Origin: Lyophyllum atratum
Taxonomy: Eukaryota > Basidiomycota > Agaricomycetes > Agaricales > Lyophyllaceae
Assembly: GCA_014905825.1 (NCBI GenBank)
Contig: JACGCN010000005.1
Location: 124,001-188,000, forward strand
Length of the DNA stretch: 64,000 nucleotides
Direction of reading: 5' to 3'
Shown here: in pieces, positions 34,018-45,155 of the stretch
How positions within the stretch are numbered: position 1 is the stretch's first letter
How the letters are laid out: each line of letters opens with the position of its first letter
Notes under the pieces: model-generated
Database searches by the model: none
The model's input: the letters and a program-made list of their open reading frames with translations, nothing else
Told to the model about the DNA's origin: nothing
Program-made: the position numbers and the translations under genes

Positions 34018-35493
34018 ATGAGATATAGCCGCGCATCCGCTTCCCGAGCATGCAGTAGTACACACATCGCCCAAAGCGCTCCGTCATCAGCCTCATCCGA
34101 AGGCGCGGGAAAATCACCGGCCACTACGCCACTCCCGGCTTTTGGGGGCAGACACGTCGAATCAGCGCACGATAAGGCACCACATCAGGCGGAGAATGGG
34201 ATGGACACTGAAGAGGATGAAGCGGAGGGCGATAAACGTAAGAATATCATGGACATAGAGGAGCGCCGCAAGCAACTCGTGGCAGATGAATGGGCCACCG
34301 ACGTCGAGCCCAAGCAGGTCCGATGTCGTGGGTGCCTTCGCTGGATCAAGCTAGACCAGCGCTCGATGTATTATCGTGGACTGTGGGACAAACATCGCGA
34401 CCTCTGCCGCGGTATCAAGCGACTGAAGGGCGAATACATTCCCAAGGTAATATCGTCACAGCATGTGCCCCGATGTGCCGGTAAAGTGACATGAGACGTG
34501 TAATTTACAGAGAACGAGGAGATCGAAAGCTGCTCTTGCTTTGGCCAAGGAGAATGAGTCAGTCACTCCCATTCCACAGTCGAGCCAAAGTCCCGTGTCA
34601 TCAAGGAATGTCGAGCCACGCGATACGGACATGGCGACGACCCGAGCCCGGACAAGAGACGGCGAATTCCCTTCTCAGATCGCGTCCTCGTCTACTTTCG
34701 CCGCTGGAGAGTACGCCCGTAGAACCCGGCGTCGCAGTAGGGCTTCAACGGGGAGCCTCGCAAGATCAAACTCTTCACGGTCCCCTATCCCCCTGGCGTT
34801 CTCCGACGCTGGGTCAAGGGTTCTGTCTGCGCCGAATGTCACAGCCCCACCTGCCATGAACCAGGTATACGCCTCGTCCATTGGCGATCGAGTTCCGATG
34901 ACACCGCACATGCTTCAACACGCGAGCACTGCATCGACGACCCTACCACCTACCGCTCGTCTAAGTATCAAAGCGGATGGATCTGCATTTAATCATAGAC
35001 CTGTCTTGGATAGACAAAGGAGGAGCACGATGGCTGTCCCGGGATCACCGAGTGACTGCGATGAGCAGACCGAAACCATGGTTCATGGAGTAGATGGACG
35101 ATCGAGCGGATTCGCGAGCGGCGAGCGGCCTGTTCCACGTGAAGTAGCCGATGGACACAGCCTTTCGTTCAACTACAATAAGAGGGCGCGTGCCACAGAG
35201 GATTATGACGATGAAAACTACGACCACGGAGTGTTCGCACCTGGTAAGGAGTTATACTTTCTGCACCGTCACACGTGTATCCCGATCTTGTCCACGCCCC
35301 TCCAGATATACCTAGCAAGTGCGCTTCCACTCCTTGCTACCACCGTTTCCGCTTCTCCACGCAGCGTGAGCTGGATACGTACTTCGATGGCGCGACTGTC
35401 GAGTCGATGTCGGCTAATCTGTCTTCGTATGAGTACCATGTTCCTGCAGGTGCCCGATGCCTAGCGTCATTCGCAGATAGGTCGCACAGGTGA
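34018..35493 (+). CDS. Z3: C2HC zinc-binding-like protein, family member 3
   Basis: Exons 34018-34446, 34511-35243, 35306-35493; 1350 nt, 449 aa, in frame. Residues 1-75 are Ser/Ala-rich then acidic. The MDIEERRKQLVADEW helix leads into VEPKQVRCRGCLRWIKLDQR with C103, C106, H126 and C130, a likely zinc knuckle, then a basic helix RGIKRLKGEYIPK ending exactly at intron 1. Exon 2 is disordered and ends YDHGVFAPG. Exon 3 encodes the second conserved block, IPSKCASTPCYHRFRFSTQR, ELDTYFDGATVESM and GARCLAS. It is the intact reference for the three-member family. The two conserved ends joined by a variable linker suggest a nucleic-acid-binding N terminus and a separate C-terminal interaction module; the function is unknown. 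Confidence 0.82.
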
Positions 35494-36290
35494 CCCGTCT
35501 TCGTTGTGGCTGAGGATATGGTGACGCTTGTGGAGCATAGATGGCGCAGAACTGAATAGCATGATCGCTTTGTCCGTGTAAATGTAATACAGCCATGCTG
35601 GTCATTGACATTTCGCAGGTTCGTTCTCTGAGCTTATCTGAAATGTCCACACTGCTGGTGAGTGCTGGCCCGCTTTGAGACTGAACGCATTCCTCACCTT
35701 CGAGCGTTGGTTGCCTCGGGACCTATCCTGACAGAAAATAGCCATGAAAGCTCCAGATATCTTGTGCCTCTGCCTATTTTTCGGACCTGAGGCAGTTGAA
35801 TCAGTGGTGGCTGTGTACATAGTTGTGCCTTCGCAAGGTACCCAATTCGGCTGGTTGCTCACACTCAAACCGTGACTTTGATCAAAAGTCGCTCATAGGA
35901 ACCCCCGCCACCACCCTGTATACCCCAGTGCCTCGAGATCCTGATAGAAACTGTTGAATAAATAGCTCCCGTGCGCATTCTACAGTTCTTCGTGAGCAGT
36001 CTAAGTTTCCTTGCATGCCATTTTCTCAAATTATTTCGCAAGAAATGACACTTGAATCAATAATCGTTCATCTCTGAACCATCACGGCTACACTGTGTGC
36101 GTCGCGAGGAGCCTGGAGGACTAGAAACTGGTGAAGAAATACTACCCTTGCGCGTCCTATCGCTCTTCGTAAGCGGTCTACGATTTCTCGCCTGTCATTT
36201 TTTGGAAGAATTTCACAGTGTATGTGACCTGAACTGCGCGATGGTATCACCATCTTGCGGCTAGGGCTAGCAACTGTTGGAAAACCTGGC
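35494..36290. other. intergenic with a diverged local duplication
   Basis: About 35930-36045 and 36100-36220 are diverged direct copies (shared words GAGGAGCCTGG/GAGATCCTG, TTCTTCGT.AGC.GTCTA, GCCATTTT/GTCATTTT). No gene supported. Confidence 0.35.
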
Positions 36291-36823
36291 AGACTATAGT
36301 GCTCTTGAACGTCTACTGGTCCCTCTTCGTCACTTTCGATGGAGCTTCAAAGCTTCTTCACAGGGTTCTTACGCCAGAGGGCGGATATAGAGCTCGAGCT
36401 CCACTCTTTTTACCATTCCTTGCGGTGTGCGATGCTTTGGAAGAATTGACAATTTCTGTTCCTCATTACCCCGGGGCGCTTTTTTTTCAGCCATGGGATG
36501 TGGGTTAGGGTAGATGCAGTGGGGGCCCGCTCTCCCTAACCTCAGGTCATTTGCGACGTTCTTTGTCTTGTAAATTATTGCTCCCGACTACGATTCCGAT
36601 GGTATCCAGTGTACGCATCAGCTCGCTGAATGATTACGCTCTCAACATACTATCACACACGCGACGATTGAAAGACGTCACTATTTACGTCCATCCCGAA
36701 GACGAAGGTGGATACGGCAGCCTTGAAATGCCCGACACGCGATGGGATTTCTTGGATCGCCTAGGTTGCATCAACACATCTATGATGAAGTCCGTTGTCC
36801 GGAGGGATCTCTGCTATACATGA
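36291..36823 (+). pseudogene. decayed F-box/LRR gene, C-terminal half
   Basis: AVCDALEELTISVPHYPGALFF (36420-36485) matches SSCDALEELGIDLLQYYGELFE of the intact gene at 22.5 kb. GPALPNLRSFAT, at 36523-36556 but out of frame, matches GPALPNLTSFVT. LKDVTIYVHPED follows at 36667-36702. Frame changes between these blocks and absence of an F-box mark it as a relic. Confidence 0.6.
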
Positions 36824-37156
36824 GACCGCTGGATATCGGCGATGCGCATTGAGAGTAGTCAACCGAGTAGCGCAGAGACGAAGAGTAACTATTCAATTAT
36901 GACAGAACTTTGCCCAAAGTATGTAGGAACGAGCATGTAGGAACGGATAAAGGAATGTCGGCGGTTCATGGAGAACCTGAGAGGAATGATATGTGAATGA
37001 GGGAGCGTGTGTTGTGGACCCGGAGGTGACGAAAGCTGAAGCATAACGGGGCGTTCCAAGAATAAATATGCAGAAAAATGGGAGAACCAATCAAAAGGGT
37101 ATCACATCCGCACAAGACAAAAAATCCGGAGATCCTCGAGTCCAAAGGTTCATAGT
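36824..37156. other. intergenic, 3' flanks
   Basis: Nothing recognised. Confidence 0.3.
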
Positions 37157-38407
37157 TCAGTGCGACCCGAGTAATAGATGCACCTTCCGCAGCCTCTTCA
37201 GCATCTTCTTCCACCACACCTGCGGACCTGACTTTGACTCTTCCGCCGTGACGTTTGGGTTAGGCTCAGCCTTAGTGCTAGTTGTAGACCGATTATCCAA
37301 GGGAGTAACCGTAACGGAAGGTGGGCGAGATGGGCAAGGGCTGGGAGGGTGAGAAGAGTAGACAGATGGGGATTCGCGACCGGACGGGGGGAGCATGCCA
37401 AGGTCGAACCAGTTCATGCCTCCACGATATCCAAGCCCAAGGTCCAGCGCAGCGTCGATGCCTAGATCCATCTCGAGCCCGGTGTCCAACTGCCGTATTT
37501 CTTCTGGGGACATGGTCGGTTCGATCGGTACGTCTGCCTGGGGTGCTATGACCACTGCTTCCTGAACAACAGGTACAGGGAGCTGCGACGTCGACGCTGA
37601 GGTAGAGTCGGGGGTAGCTTCGGAAGAGCCGCTCAAGACGGTTTGCATGAATGACGCCCATTCGCCTGGATTTTCTGCGCCGAGACCTTCAATCTGGATC
37701 TCAGGAGTTGGCGTTTCAGGCTCGGGAGCGAAAGAGCGGCTCCTGCTACGCGTTGGGAGGGTAGATGGGCGGCGATGAAGGATATTCCACTCCGGGGATA
37801 CCGATCGTTGCGACGGACGCAGGGCCGAGTCAAGGGAGGTCGATCGCACTGTCGAGAACAGAACACCGTCCTCGGCCACATCCTCCGAGCCGATGGCCCC
37901 CCATTCTATCCTCCTGTTTCGGTCGATAGGCGTTCCACGTCCGACGTATCGCACGAGCGGCCATGATCCTCGGACAACTGAGCTCGAGGCGATATACGGC
38001 ACTCGAGGCGAAGGTGACGGGCTTTTCTTGGAGGAAGCCCCCTGCGACTGTGAAGTCGTTGAGGAATGGAAGGATACGGACTGCCTTGGTGAAGCTGAGG
38101 GAGACTCAGAACGAGCATCTGTGTAAATGGATGCTGGAGGAGAAGGGGCCGGTGAGAGGCATGAAAGGTCCAAATCAAACTCGGTAAAGCCCTCGAAAGC
38201 GGGTATGTCTACGACAGCGTCTTGCAGCCCATGTACTGTCGCATCGTCTCCGTCAGACTCGCGCAGAGAGACCTTCGTGGCCTTCGCTTGAGCAGCCGCT
38301 ATGGCATCTCGTATGACGTTGGAGTCGACTCTGCACGGAAGAAATGTCGTTGGCGTCAGCCCAACTTCAAAGAAAGTTTTTTGTTCCGCCAACCACGTCC
38401 TCTTTGA
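37157..38407 (-). CDS. disordered protein with VGRGTPIDR motif (5' exon unresolved)
   Basis: The main exon (417 codons) is open from an AG acceptor at 38408 to the stop at 37157, but has no early ATG, so at least one short upstream exon is needed. An ATG at 38447 followed directly by GTAGAA would fit in phase but leaves a 37-nt intron, shorter than others here. The N-terminal part, LAEQKTFFEVGLTPTTFLP and DSNVIRDAIAAAQAKATKV, looks structured. The rest is Ser/Pro-rich with short islands: LVRYVGRGTPIDRNRRIEWG, GEWASFMQTVLSG, IDAALDLGLGYRGGMNWFDL. It ends in a basic amphipathic tail, WWKKMLKRLRKVHLLLGSH. The neighbour at 40.4-44.1 kb has the related island GLVGRGTPVDRARAAQW, so the two may be distant paralogues. 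Function unknown. Confidence 0.7.
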   Translation of the reverse strand, partial: SKRTWLAEQKTFFEVGLTPTTFLPCRVDSNVIRDAIAAAQAKATKVSLRESDGDDATVHGLQDAVVDIPAFEGFTEFDLDLSCLSPAPSPPASIYTDARSESPSASPRQSVSFHSSTTSQSQGASSKKSPSPSPRVPYIASSSVVRGSWPLVRYVGRGTPIDRNRRIEWGAIGSEDVAEDGVLFSTVRSTSLDSALRPSQRSVSPEWNILHRRPSTLPTRSRSRSFAPEPETPTPEIQIEGLGAENPGEWASFMQTVLSGSSEATPDSTSASTSQLPVPVVQEAVVIAPQADVPIEPTMSPEEIRQLDTGLEMDLGIDAALDLGLGYRGGMNWFDLGMLPPSGRESPSVYSSHPPSPCPSRPPSVTVTPLDNRSTTSTKAEPNPNVTAEESKSGPQVWWKKMLKRLRKVHLLLGSH

Positions 38408-39448
38408 CTGATGGGAATGAAGAGAAAAGCGCGTACATTTCTACCATTGTTCCGTCCTGTTCTGAAGACTTGTTCTGAGGATCCCGGTATTGGTATGACG
38501 CTTGTCTTCCAGGAAGGGTGGTCGAGCTCGCAGGTAAGGAGGAGCTGGCAGGGTGGTGGGCTTCGTAAGTGCAGGTCGGAAAGGAGCAGCAGCAGCGAAT
38601 GCACAATGAAAGGATCAAAAAGACGCTGGGGCCAGGCCACGGAGTGCTCGGGGATTTAAAAGCGTTCGTGTTCTGGAAACATGATGAAGGCGGCGATTAC
38701 GTCCTTGTCGACTTCTTGTTGGCGGAAGCTCCACGAACGATTCATCGCAGTGCGGGAGAAGCCTGGTACGAACAACGTGGAATGGACGTGGCCGGCGAGA
38801 ACAACGTTGCAAAGGGGTGGTAGCAGATGGGGCCCCCAAGTAGGCGGGTCCTTGCTTTAGATATCGAGTGAATACAGGACGCACAGACGCGGTCCTGCGT
38901 TTTAGACGCATGTGCAGGTAGACTTTGCTGTAAATCAAGGTGTAGCTTTACAGTAGAGAATTTCTGGCTTCTCATGAGTACTAACAGGTAAAGTTGACGT
39001 TTCGGGGTGCTGTGTCTGTTACGTGGAAGAAACCCGGTAAGTACCCTCGACTGTGTCAACAGGATCATGATCGCTGACAAGGCACACCCGCTAAGAAACG
39101 CGAGGGCTTGCAGTGGAAAATTACTGTTGGGCAGGAGGGCACCACCACTGACGGCTAGTGCAGCATCTAATCCACGCCAGATATTTCTGCATTATATTCG
39201 TTCGCCCTCGATGAGGCGGAGTAAAGCTAACCTGAGCATTGGTGTTGTTGACGGATACCTGTCGAGGAAGCTTTCCGAGAAGCCTGCCAGAGTGTCGTCC
39301 CAATCGAGGTCCAAAGAAGTTCACATGGTCTCCTTCGGTGTCTGAATGAGAGAGCTGAGGCTGCATGACATGCCTCAAAGCGTCGTGTTGGGGACACACA
39401 CTGGTCTTGTGAGTGCGATACTCAAGGGTCAGGATGCGCCCATACGCC
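38408..39448. other. about 1 kb intergenic, upstream of the VGRGTP protein gene
   Basis: Should contain its promoter and first exon. Open frames on both strands (for example 39007-39345 +) have no recognisable content. Confidence 0.3.
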
Positions 39449-39838
39449 GACGAATCAAGTCGCGAAGGAGCTTAAGCTACGTCCAACAAGGGTGGACGAA
39501 CGTGGAATGGCGATGGCGGCTTGGTGGTGGTCAACAACAGAAATTTCGAAATTCCAACTTCAGAAAGTCTCTCACAGTTCCCACAGCATCACGACAACCA
39601 TGCACCCGATCAGGCCCCTCGCATCCATCCACAAGTCCCAATATCTAAAGCAATCAAGTTCACGCGTCGTACAACAACGGATATAAAAGTAGGTCTTTTG
39701 CGAAACATTCAACGACGTCACCAACACACGCACGCCATAATAGTTGTACACTACTCATACACGATTGAAAAAAATGAGACGAGGTGGGGGGAGGGGGGAA
39801 GGTACCTTCCAGGCGAGCAGGTATATATAAATATATAG
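39449..39838. repeat. direct duplication, copy 1
   Basis: Starts near GACGAATCAAGTCGCGAAGG and runs to the TATATAAATATATAG patch; collinear copy at 39926-40290 at roughly 80-85% identity by eye. It lies in the 3' flank of the large minus-strand gene. Confidence 0.75.
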
Positions 39839-39925
39839 GAGGCTGTCTGGCATTGACCTGGTAGCGATGAGAGCCTGACGCCGTTGTGGTGACACACTTG
39901 TCTAAGTTCAACATCATGGCGCCTA

Positions 39926-40290
39926 TACACCGTTGATCAGGTCGCGAAGGAGCTCAAGCTACGTCCAACGAGGGTTGACAAACGTGGAATAGCGACGGTG
40001 GCAAGTTGGTGCTAGTCAAGAACAGAAAGAAATTTGGAAATCCAACTCCAGAAAGTCGTCAGTCACAGTTCCCACAGCATCACGACATCATGCATCAGGC
40101 CTCGCATCCATCCACAAAATCCAATATATAAACCAACCAACTCCACAAATCATACAACAAAGGATATAAAGTAACTCTATCACAAAACGCCATAACAGTC
40201 ATACACTACTCATACACGACAAAAAAAAGTGAGAGGAGGAGGAGGAGGGGGTACATCCAAACGAGCAGGGATATATAAATAACATAGATA
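39926..40290. repeat. direct duplication, copy 2
   Basis: Shares with copy 1 the words AGCTACGTCCAAC, CAGTTCCCACAGCATCACGA, CCTCGCATCCATCCACAA, CATACACTACTCATACACGA and the terminal TATATAAAT patch, in the same order. Confidence 0.75.
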
Positions 40291-40422
40291 GATAAATAAA
40301 TAAGCTGTGATCCCGATTCCGCGTGATGAAGAGAGAGAGGGGATGGAGAGAGGAAGGGAGCAAAAAGTCGAAGAGCGTCAACCAATAAATCAGAGTACCG
40401 CAGTGAAGGGGGGAGGGTCGCA

Positions 40423-43400
40423 TCACCCAAGCGCAAAGCTCAACGTACTCGTCGCCCCCCCCTCAAACCCCTCCATCCCCGCACCCCCACCCATCCCCAT
40501 CCCCTCCCCCGCACCTCCAAACACCCCACTCTCCCCCACATGCACAGGCCCCGGAGCCGGCGTAGGCGGCGGCGACACAGGCGACGACGGCGGCGCCAAC
40601 CACCCCGACCCCACCCCCACCGCCATCCCAATCCCCACGCCCACGCCGACGCCCACCCCAAAGCCCATCCCAAACATCCCCATCCCCATGCTCATGTCCG
40701 TCGCCGGGTCCCCCGTGAGCATCCCCATCCCCATGTTCATGCTCATATTCATGTTCATGTTCATGTTGATGCCCATGCCCATGCCGAGGAGGTCGAGCGG
40801 GGGGGAGAGCGGCGGGGTGAGGTCGAGGCTGAGGGTGTCTGGGTTCCGATGCGGATGCGAGTGCGGTTGTGGGTGGGGGACGACGTCCATGTATCCCATA
40901 GCGCCGGGACTGCTGCCCGACACAGGCCCACCACTACCCCCCATCCCTCCCCCCTCCCTCTTCAGACTTTCAAAAAAAGCATCCCACACCGTCTGATCAG
41001 GCTCCAAATGCGCCTGCGCCTGCCCCTGCGTATGCACCTGCTCCCCCACACACGGACCCGCGCTCGACGGGGCCGAATCCATACTCGCCCCAGGCGCCGA
41101 GAACCTCTCCTCCTCCCTCCCCACCCCCATGCCGCCCCTAAGCCCACCCATCCCAACCCCCACCCCCCTCCCCAACCTCCTCTCCAACCCCCTCGCCCCC
41201 CTCCCCATCCCCCTCCCCCTCACCTCTCCCCCCTCCGTGCCCCCAACTCCAAGCCCCCACCGCCCCGGGCCAAGCGCCCACTGCGCCGCCCTAGCCCTAT
41301 CCACCGGCGTCCCCCTCCCCACTAACCCGCGCGGGCCCGTGATCTCCATCTGCCGTAGCGCGTGCACGGGGATGGTGGAGAGGCGCGGAGGGGGGACGGG
41401 GAGGGTTGATTCGTAGGGGTACCCGTATCCGGGGGATGAGGGGAAGAAGGTGGGTGTTGCTGGGGGTGGTGTTGGCGTTCGTGGAGGAGGGGGAGCAGGT
41501 GTGGGAGGGCGCGAGAGGAGAGGGGGTGGTGTTGTTGGCCCCGTTTGAGTCGGTGTCGGCTCCAGCGAAGTGGGCGAGGGCGAGAGCGGTACCTCATCTA
41601 CAGGTGCAGCCAGATGCGGCGGCGCCTCCCTAACATGCCCATTTGCAGACACCATATCAGCCTCCACCCCTCCCCCGTCCCCTGCCCCCTCGCCCTCCCC
41701 ATCCACATCCATCTCCCCAAACCCTAACGGCCCCGGCGACGCATCATACACCGGACTCGGCGGCACATAAAACGCCAACATCCTCCCCCCCACCCCCTCC
41801 CTCCCCTCCCTCTCCGCCTTCCCCCTCCCGCTCCCATTCCCCCCGAGCGCAGAAGACAGCTCAGCATGGAACGAAGGATCATGCGCGTACGCCTCCGGAT
41901 CGACGTCGCCCTCCGCGTCAACGTCGTCTTCCTCCTCCTGTCGTTGCTTTTTGGCTATGGGGCCCGGCTCGTCATAGTCATAGTCGTCGTCGCTGAGCTC
42001 GCTCTCGTAGTCGCTCCAATCCTCCCCGCTGCTCTCCGCATCATCAACATCATCCTCGTCCGCAGCAGGGTCTCCCTCGTCACTGCTGCTGGCATCGTGC
42101 GTGACGGCCCAGGGCCGGGGGTACCCGTGCCGCAGAAAATAATCGTCGGCCTCCTGCGTGACCAGGTCCCGGATCGTGAGGGGCGAGTATCGACGTTGCC
42201 TATACGAGCAGGGAATGAGTCAGTGTCAGTTCGCACGGAGTTGTACAATGGGAAGAACCAAAAAGAGATCAAAACCCCAGAAAGAAAAAATATTATACCA
42301 AGACAAAAACCCAACCACCCAAACCGAACGTCAAAACGACACGCACACATTTCCCTCCCCCCCCCAAAGAAAAAACACAGAAAATAAGAAGAGAAAACCC
42401 CCGATGCCAAGAATAGAAAAACCACGACACAAAAAAACGAAGAAAGAACCAACTCACAGCTCCCAAACCCTAGTCTTACACGCCGTCTTCCACACCCCAC
42501 TCCCCGGCCCCACCCTCAGCGGCTCCAGCTGCACCTGCCGCTGCTCAAGGTGCACCTGCTGCGGTTGAACATGGACTTGCTGCTGCTGGGTGCTGGCGTA
42601 CGAGGCTTGGTGCTCTTGGTGCTGATGTTGTTGCTCTTGGAAATGCTGCTGGAACTCGAACGACTGGGGCTGCAGTTGGGGTAAGGAGATTTCCATAGGA
42701 TGCGGGCGCTCCTCCTCCACTCGTAGCGGGAGCTGGACCTGGTCCTGGTGAGGTACATCAACGCGAGTGGCCAAAAGGTCCTGCTTAGGCTCCTCCCCCA
42801 TCATCATCTTCGTCTTCTCCACATCACCACCACCCTCGCCCCCTGGAATCTCAATCCTCAAAGGCGGCGCGTGATGAGGGTGAGGGTGCCGCGCCTGAAT
42901 CGGAAGAGGCAGAGGGGCAGGAGCGTCCTCCATGAAGGGCTCAAAATCATCCGGGATCGGTATATGCGGATGTTCGAGCTCGAGGCGGCTTTCCTCGTGC
43001 GGGTGCTGGGGGAGGGGCGCTACGGAGGGTGGGAGCTGGTCGGTGTCGAGGTGGACCCGGAAGGCTGGAGCAGGAGCAGGAGGAGGGGCACCTGATGAAG
43101 CTATGAGGCTCTTCCTCCGTCTCGTGGGCGGCGCGAGCGGAGGTGTGAGGGGCGCTGACGCCCGTCGGGGTGAGGTACGCCGGGTGCTCCTTGTCGTAAT
43201 CGGGCTTGGGCTGGGCAGCTCCGGGCGCACCGCTGGAAAAGCGGGAGTGGGCGAAGGATCCTCCTCACTCGTGGGAGGTGGTGCAGAACGGGGCCGAGGT
43301 TGAGGTTTAGGTTTTCCTGCGTGTGTGCGTTTGCGGGCGGTCGGAGGGGTCGGGAGGGTGCTTGTGCTCGTGCTTGCGATGGGGGTGTTGGAGTCAGAGG

Positions 43401-44086
43401 AAGCGAGGGTGGAGCGTCTCGCGCCCGCGCTCGCACGAGGTACAGGTGTGGCTGCGGTCAGATTCGCCGTGCGCGGGGAGCGGCGCAGGCTTGAAGTCAT
43501 GGACTGCGTCGAGGATCAGGATTAGTCTTACACGTAGGAAGTCCAATTTGGAGACAGAAGGACATACCAGCGTCGACGCCACATGCACCGTCGTATTCTC
43601 CTTCCTCCCCCTCCTCACCGGGCCCAAACCCACCGCCACACGGTCCAGCTCAAATTCAGGCGGGGGCGAGGACAAGGGCGAGCGCAGGAATGCTTTCTGC
43701 TTGCGCGTCGGGATATGGATCGGGCTGGACCTGGGGACGGTGGTGGAGCCGAGGTGGTGCACGTGCAGCGGAGGCATAATGGTTGTTCCCGTTGGGAGTG
43801 CAGCGGGCGAGGACAGGCGGCGGCGTTTCTCGGCGCGGAGGGCGCGTGGGGTACATTCCTGGGGCTGCACCTTTTCGCGGGGGGATCCGGGGAGGTCGTG
43901 TGCGTCGCGGGCACGTTTGCGCGAGGCCGGGGCTGGGTCTGGGTCTGGGGAGGGTGTCGGAGGGAGGGGGAGGCTGGGTATGACATGTGCAGGGGTTTGT
44001 GCAGATTGGGATTGCGGCGGCGCTTGGGGGTGCACCAGACGGGCACTGCGCCGAAGAGGCGATACAGTGCTCGGGGGTGGCGGCAT
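40423..44086 (-). CDS. large disordered protein with VGRGTPVDR motif and Met/Gly repeats
   Basis: Exons 44086-43568, 43503-42458, 42199-40423; 3342 nt, 1113 aa. The second intron (258 nt) is long for this window but flanked by good signals (GTGAGT..GTATAG). Exons 1 and 2 are Pro/Ser/Arg-rich with SPLRRSARL and SSLRRSPRT motifs and a Gln/His-rich end. The junction of exons 2 and 3 forms the most conserved-looking block (from about residue 500): VWKTACKTRVWELQRRYSPL, then TIRDLVTQEADDYFLRHGYP. An acidic stretch (SSDEGDPAADEDDVDD) and KKQRQEEEDD follow. VGRGTPVDR is near residue 814. Near the C terminus is a run of MNMNMNMSMNMGMGM and GVGVGVGVGIG. Probably nuclear or condensate-forming, but this is inferred only from composition. 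Many antisense frames here are shadows of this GC-rich gene. Confidence 0.8.
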
Positions 44087-45079
44087 GTTCGCCCGTTGTC
44101 AGTGGTATTAGTACAAGTCGCTCTGTTCGGGCACACCGGGCTGGACTGAGCGGGGAGGCGTTAGTTTAGTCGGGACCAGGGACAAAGGGAGTACGTACAT
44201 TCGAAGAATGAACGGAGCCGCGCACGCAACAGACAATGCAGATGGATGAGGGCAGGAAGGACACTGTTGTTTCCCACGCTCTCTGCGTCACTCGTCAACA
44301 ACAATCAACGCGGCTCCGGTGAAATTTTCACCCCATGACCCGTATCACGTGCGTCTCCCCGAGGCTGTGCCCGGTCTTTTAAGTTTTGCCTTGACGACGG
44401 GGCGGAGGGGGACATGGGATGGGGAGGGGAGGGGAGGGGAGGGAGGCTGGAGGGGGGGGAGGAGGGAGCTGGTTATAAGGTGTTTCGGAAGGCCGACTGA
44501 AATTGGGTTGCTTAATTGACTTTGCGATTCACAACGCCAGATCGGGCAACCCCTTCCTTGTCCGTCCGCCATGTCAAACAGTAAACTAATCTTCCCCGGC
44601 TTCGACGCTCGATCACAACAATTCTCGCTCCTAAACAAAACACGATCGTGGCGTGGCCCCGGCAGATCCTAATTTACTAACACAGACGGTGCCGACGCAG
44701 ATGCATCTCCGCCCTACCCTATTTGATCGCCAACCCCTTCCTCGACCCCATACCACTTTTAGAAACTGTATGTGATGTTGCGATATCGCGATTATAATCA
44801 CCCATCCCGCTCCATGGCCCAGGGACGCCGGCGATCTCTCATCGCTCTTCAATCCGTCCCTTGGTCTCCGTTAGCCTCATCCATATGCATGAACCTCAAC
44901 ACACGTCACTCCCATCAATCACCCCCAATCACCTCCCCGCACACATCGCCATCTCCCCTTCCATCCCGCACAATCCCCCCAGTCGCGAGATGCCAAAATC
45001 CGGCTATCCCAACAAGTCATCTCCCAAAAGCGGCTGGAGAAGGACCGTGCCCCAGTCCACGAGGAAAGGCTTGTGATAA
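44087..45079. promoter_or_regulatory. upstream region of the large gene, with G-rich tract
   Basis: About 1 kb up to the Crypton end. 44419-44463 contains repeated GGGGA units and a run of eight G, a candidate G-quadruplex on the + strand. No gene supported. Confidence 0.45.
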
Positions 45080-45110
45080 ATAGAGTGTATAATGAACTGC
45101 GATTTGCGCA

Positions 45111-45155
45111 GGTAACGTTGCCGGTGACCGCAAGGTGACGCCAGGTAGCGTTACC
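45111..45155 (+). repeat. Crypton subterminal inverted repeat, 5' end
   Basis: GGTAACGTTGCCGGTGACCG followed by CAAGGTGACGCCAGGTAGCG and TTACC. The element's 3' end (read inward) has GGAAACGTTGCC.. CAAGGTGACGCCTGGGAACG, so the ends form an imperfect inverted repeat. The hairpin TGCGATTTGCGCA lies just outside, at 45098-45110. Confidence 0.7.

Noticed and set aside
40540..41996. Long + strand Pro/His-rich open frames (for example 40540-41325)
   Set aside because: Antisense shadows of the GC-rich, Met/Gly-rich minus-strand gene; composition follows its codon pattern and no domain is present.
43323..44149. + strand open frames of 180-262 codons
   Set aside because: Antisense to exons 1 and 2 of the large disordered protein gene, which has consistent splicing and a continuous frame.
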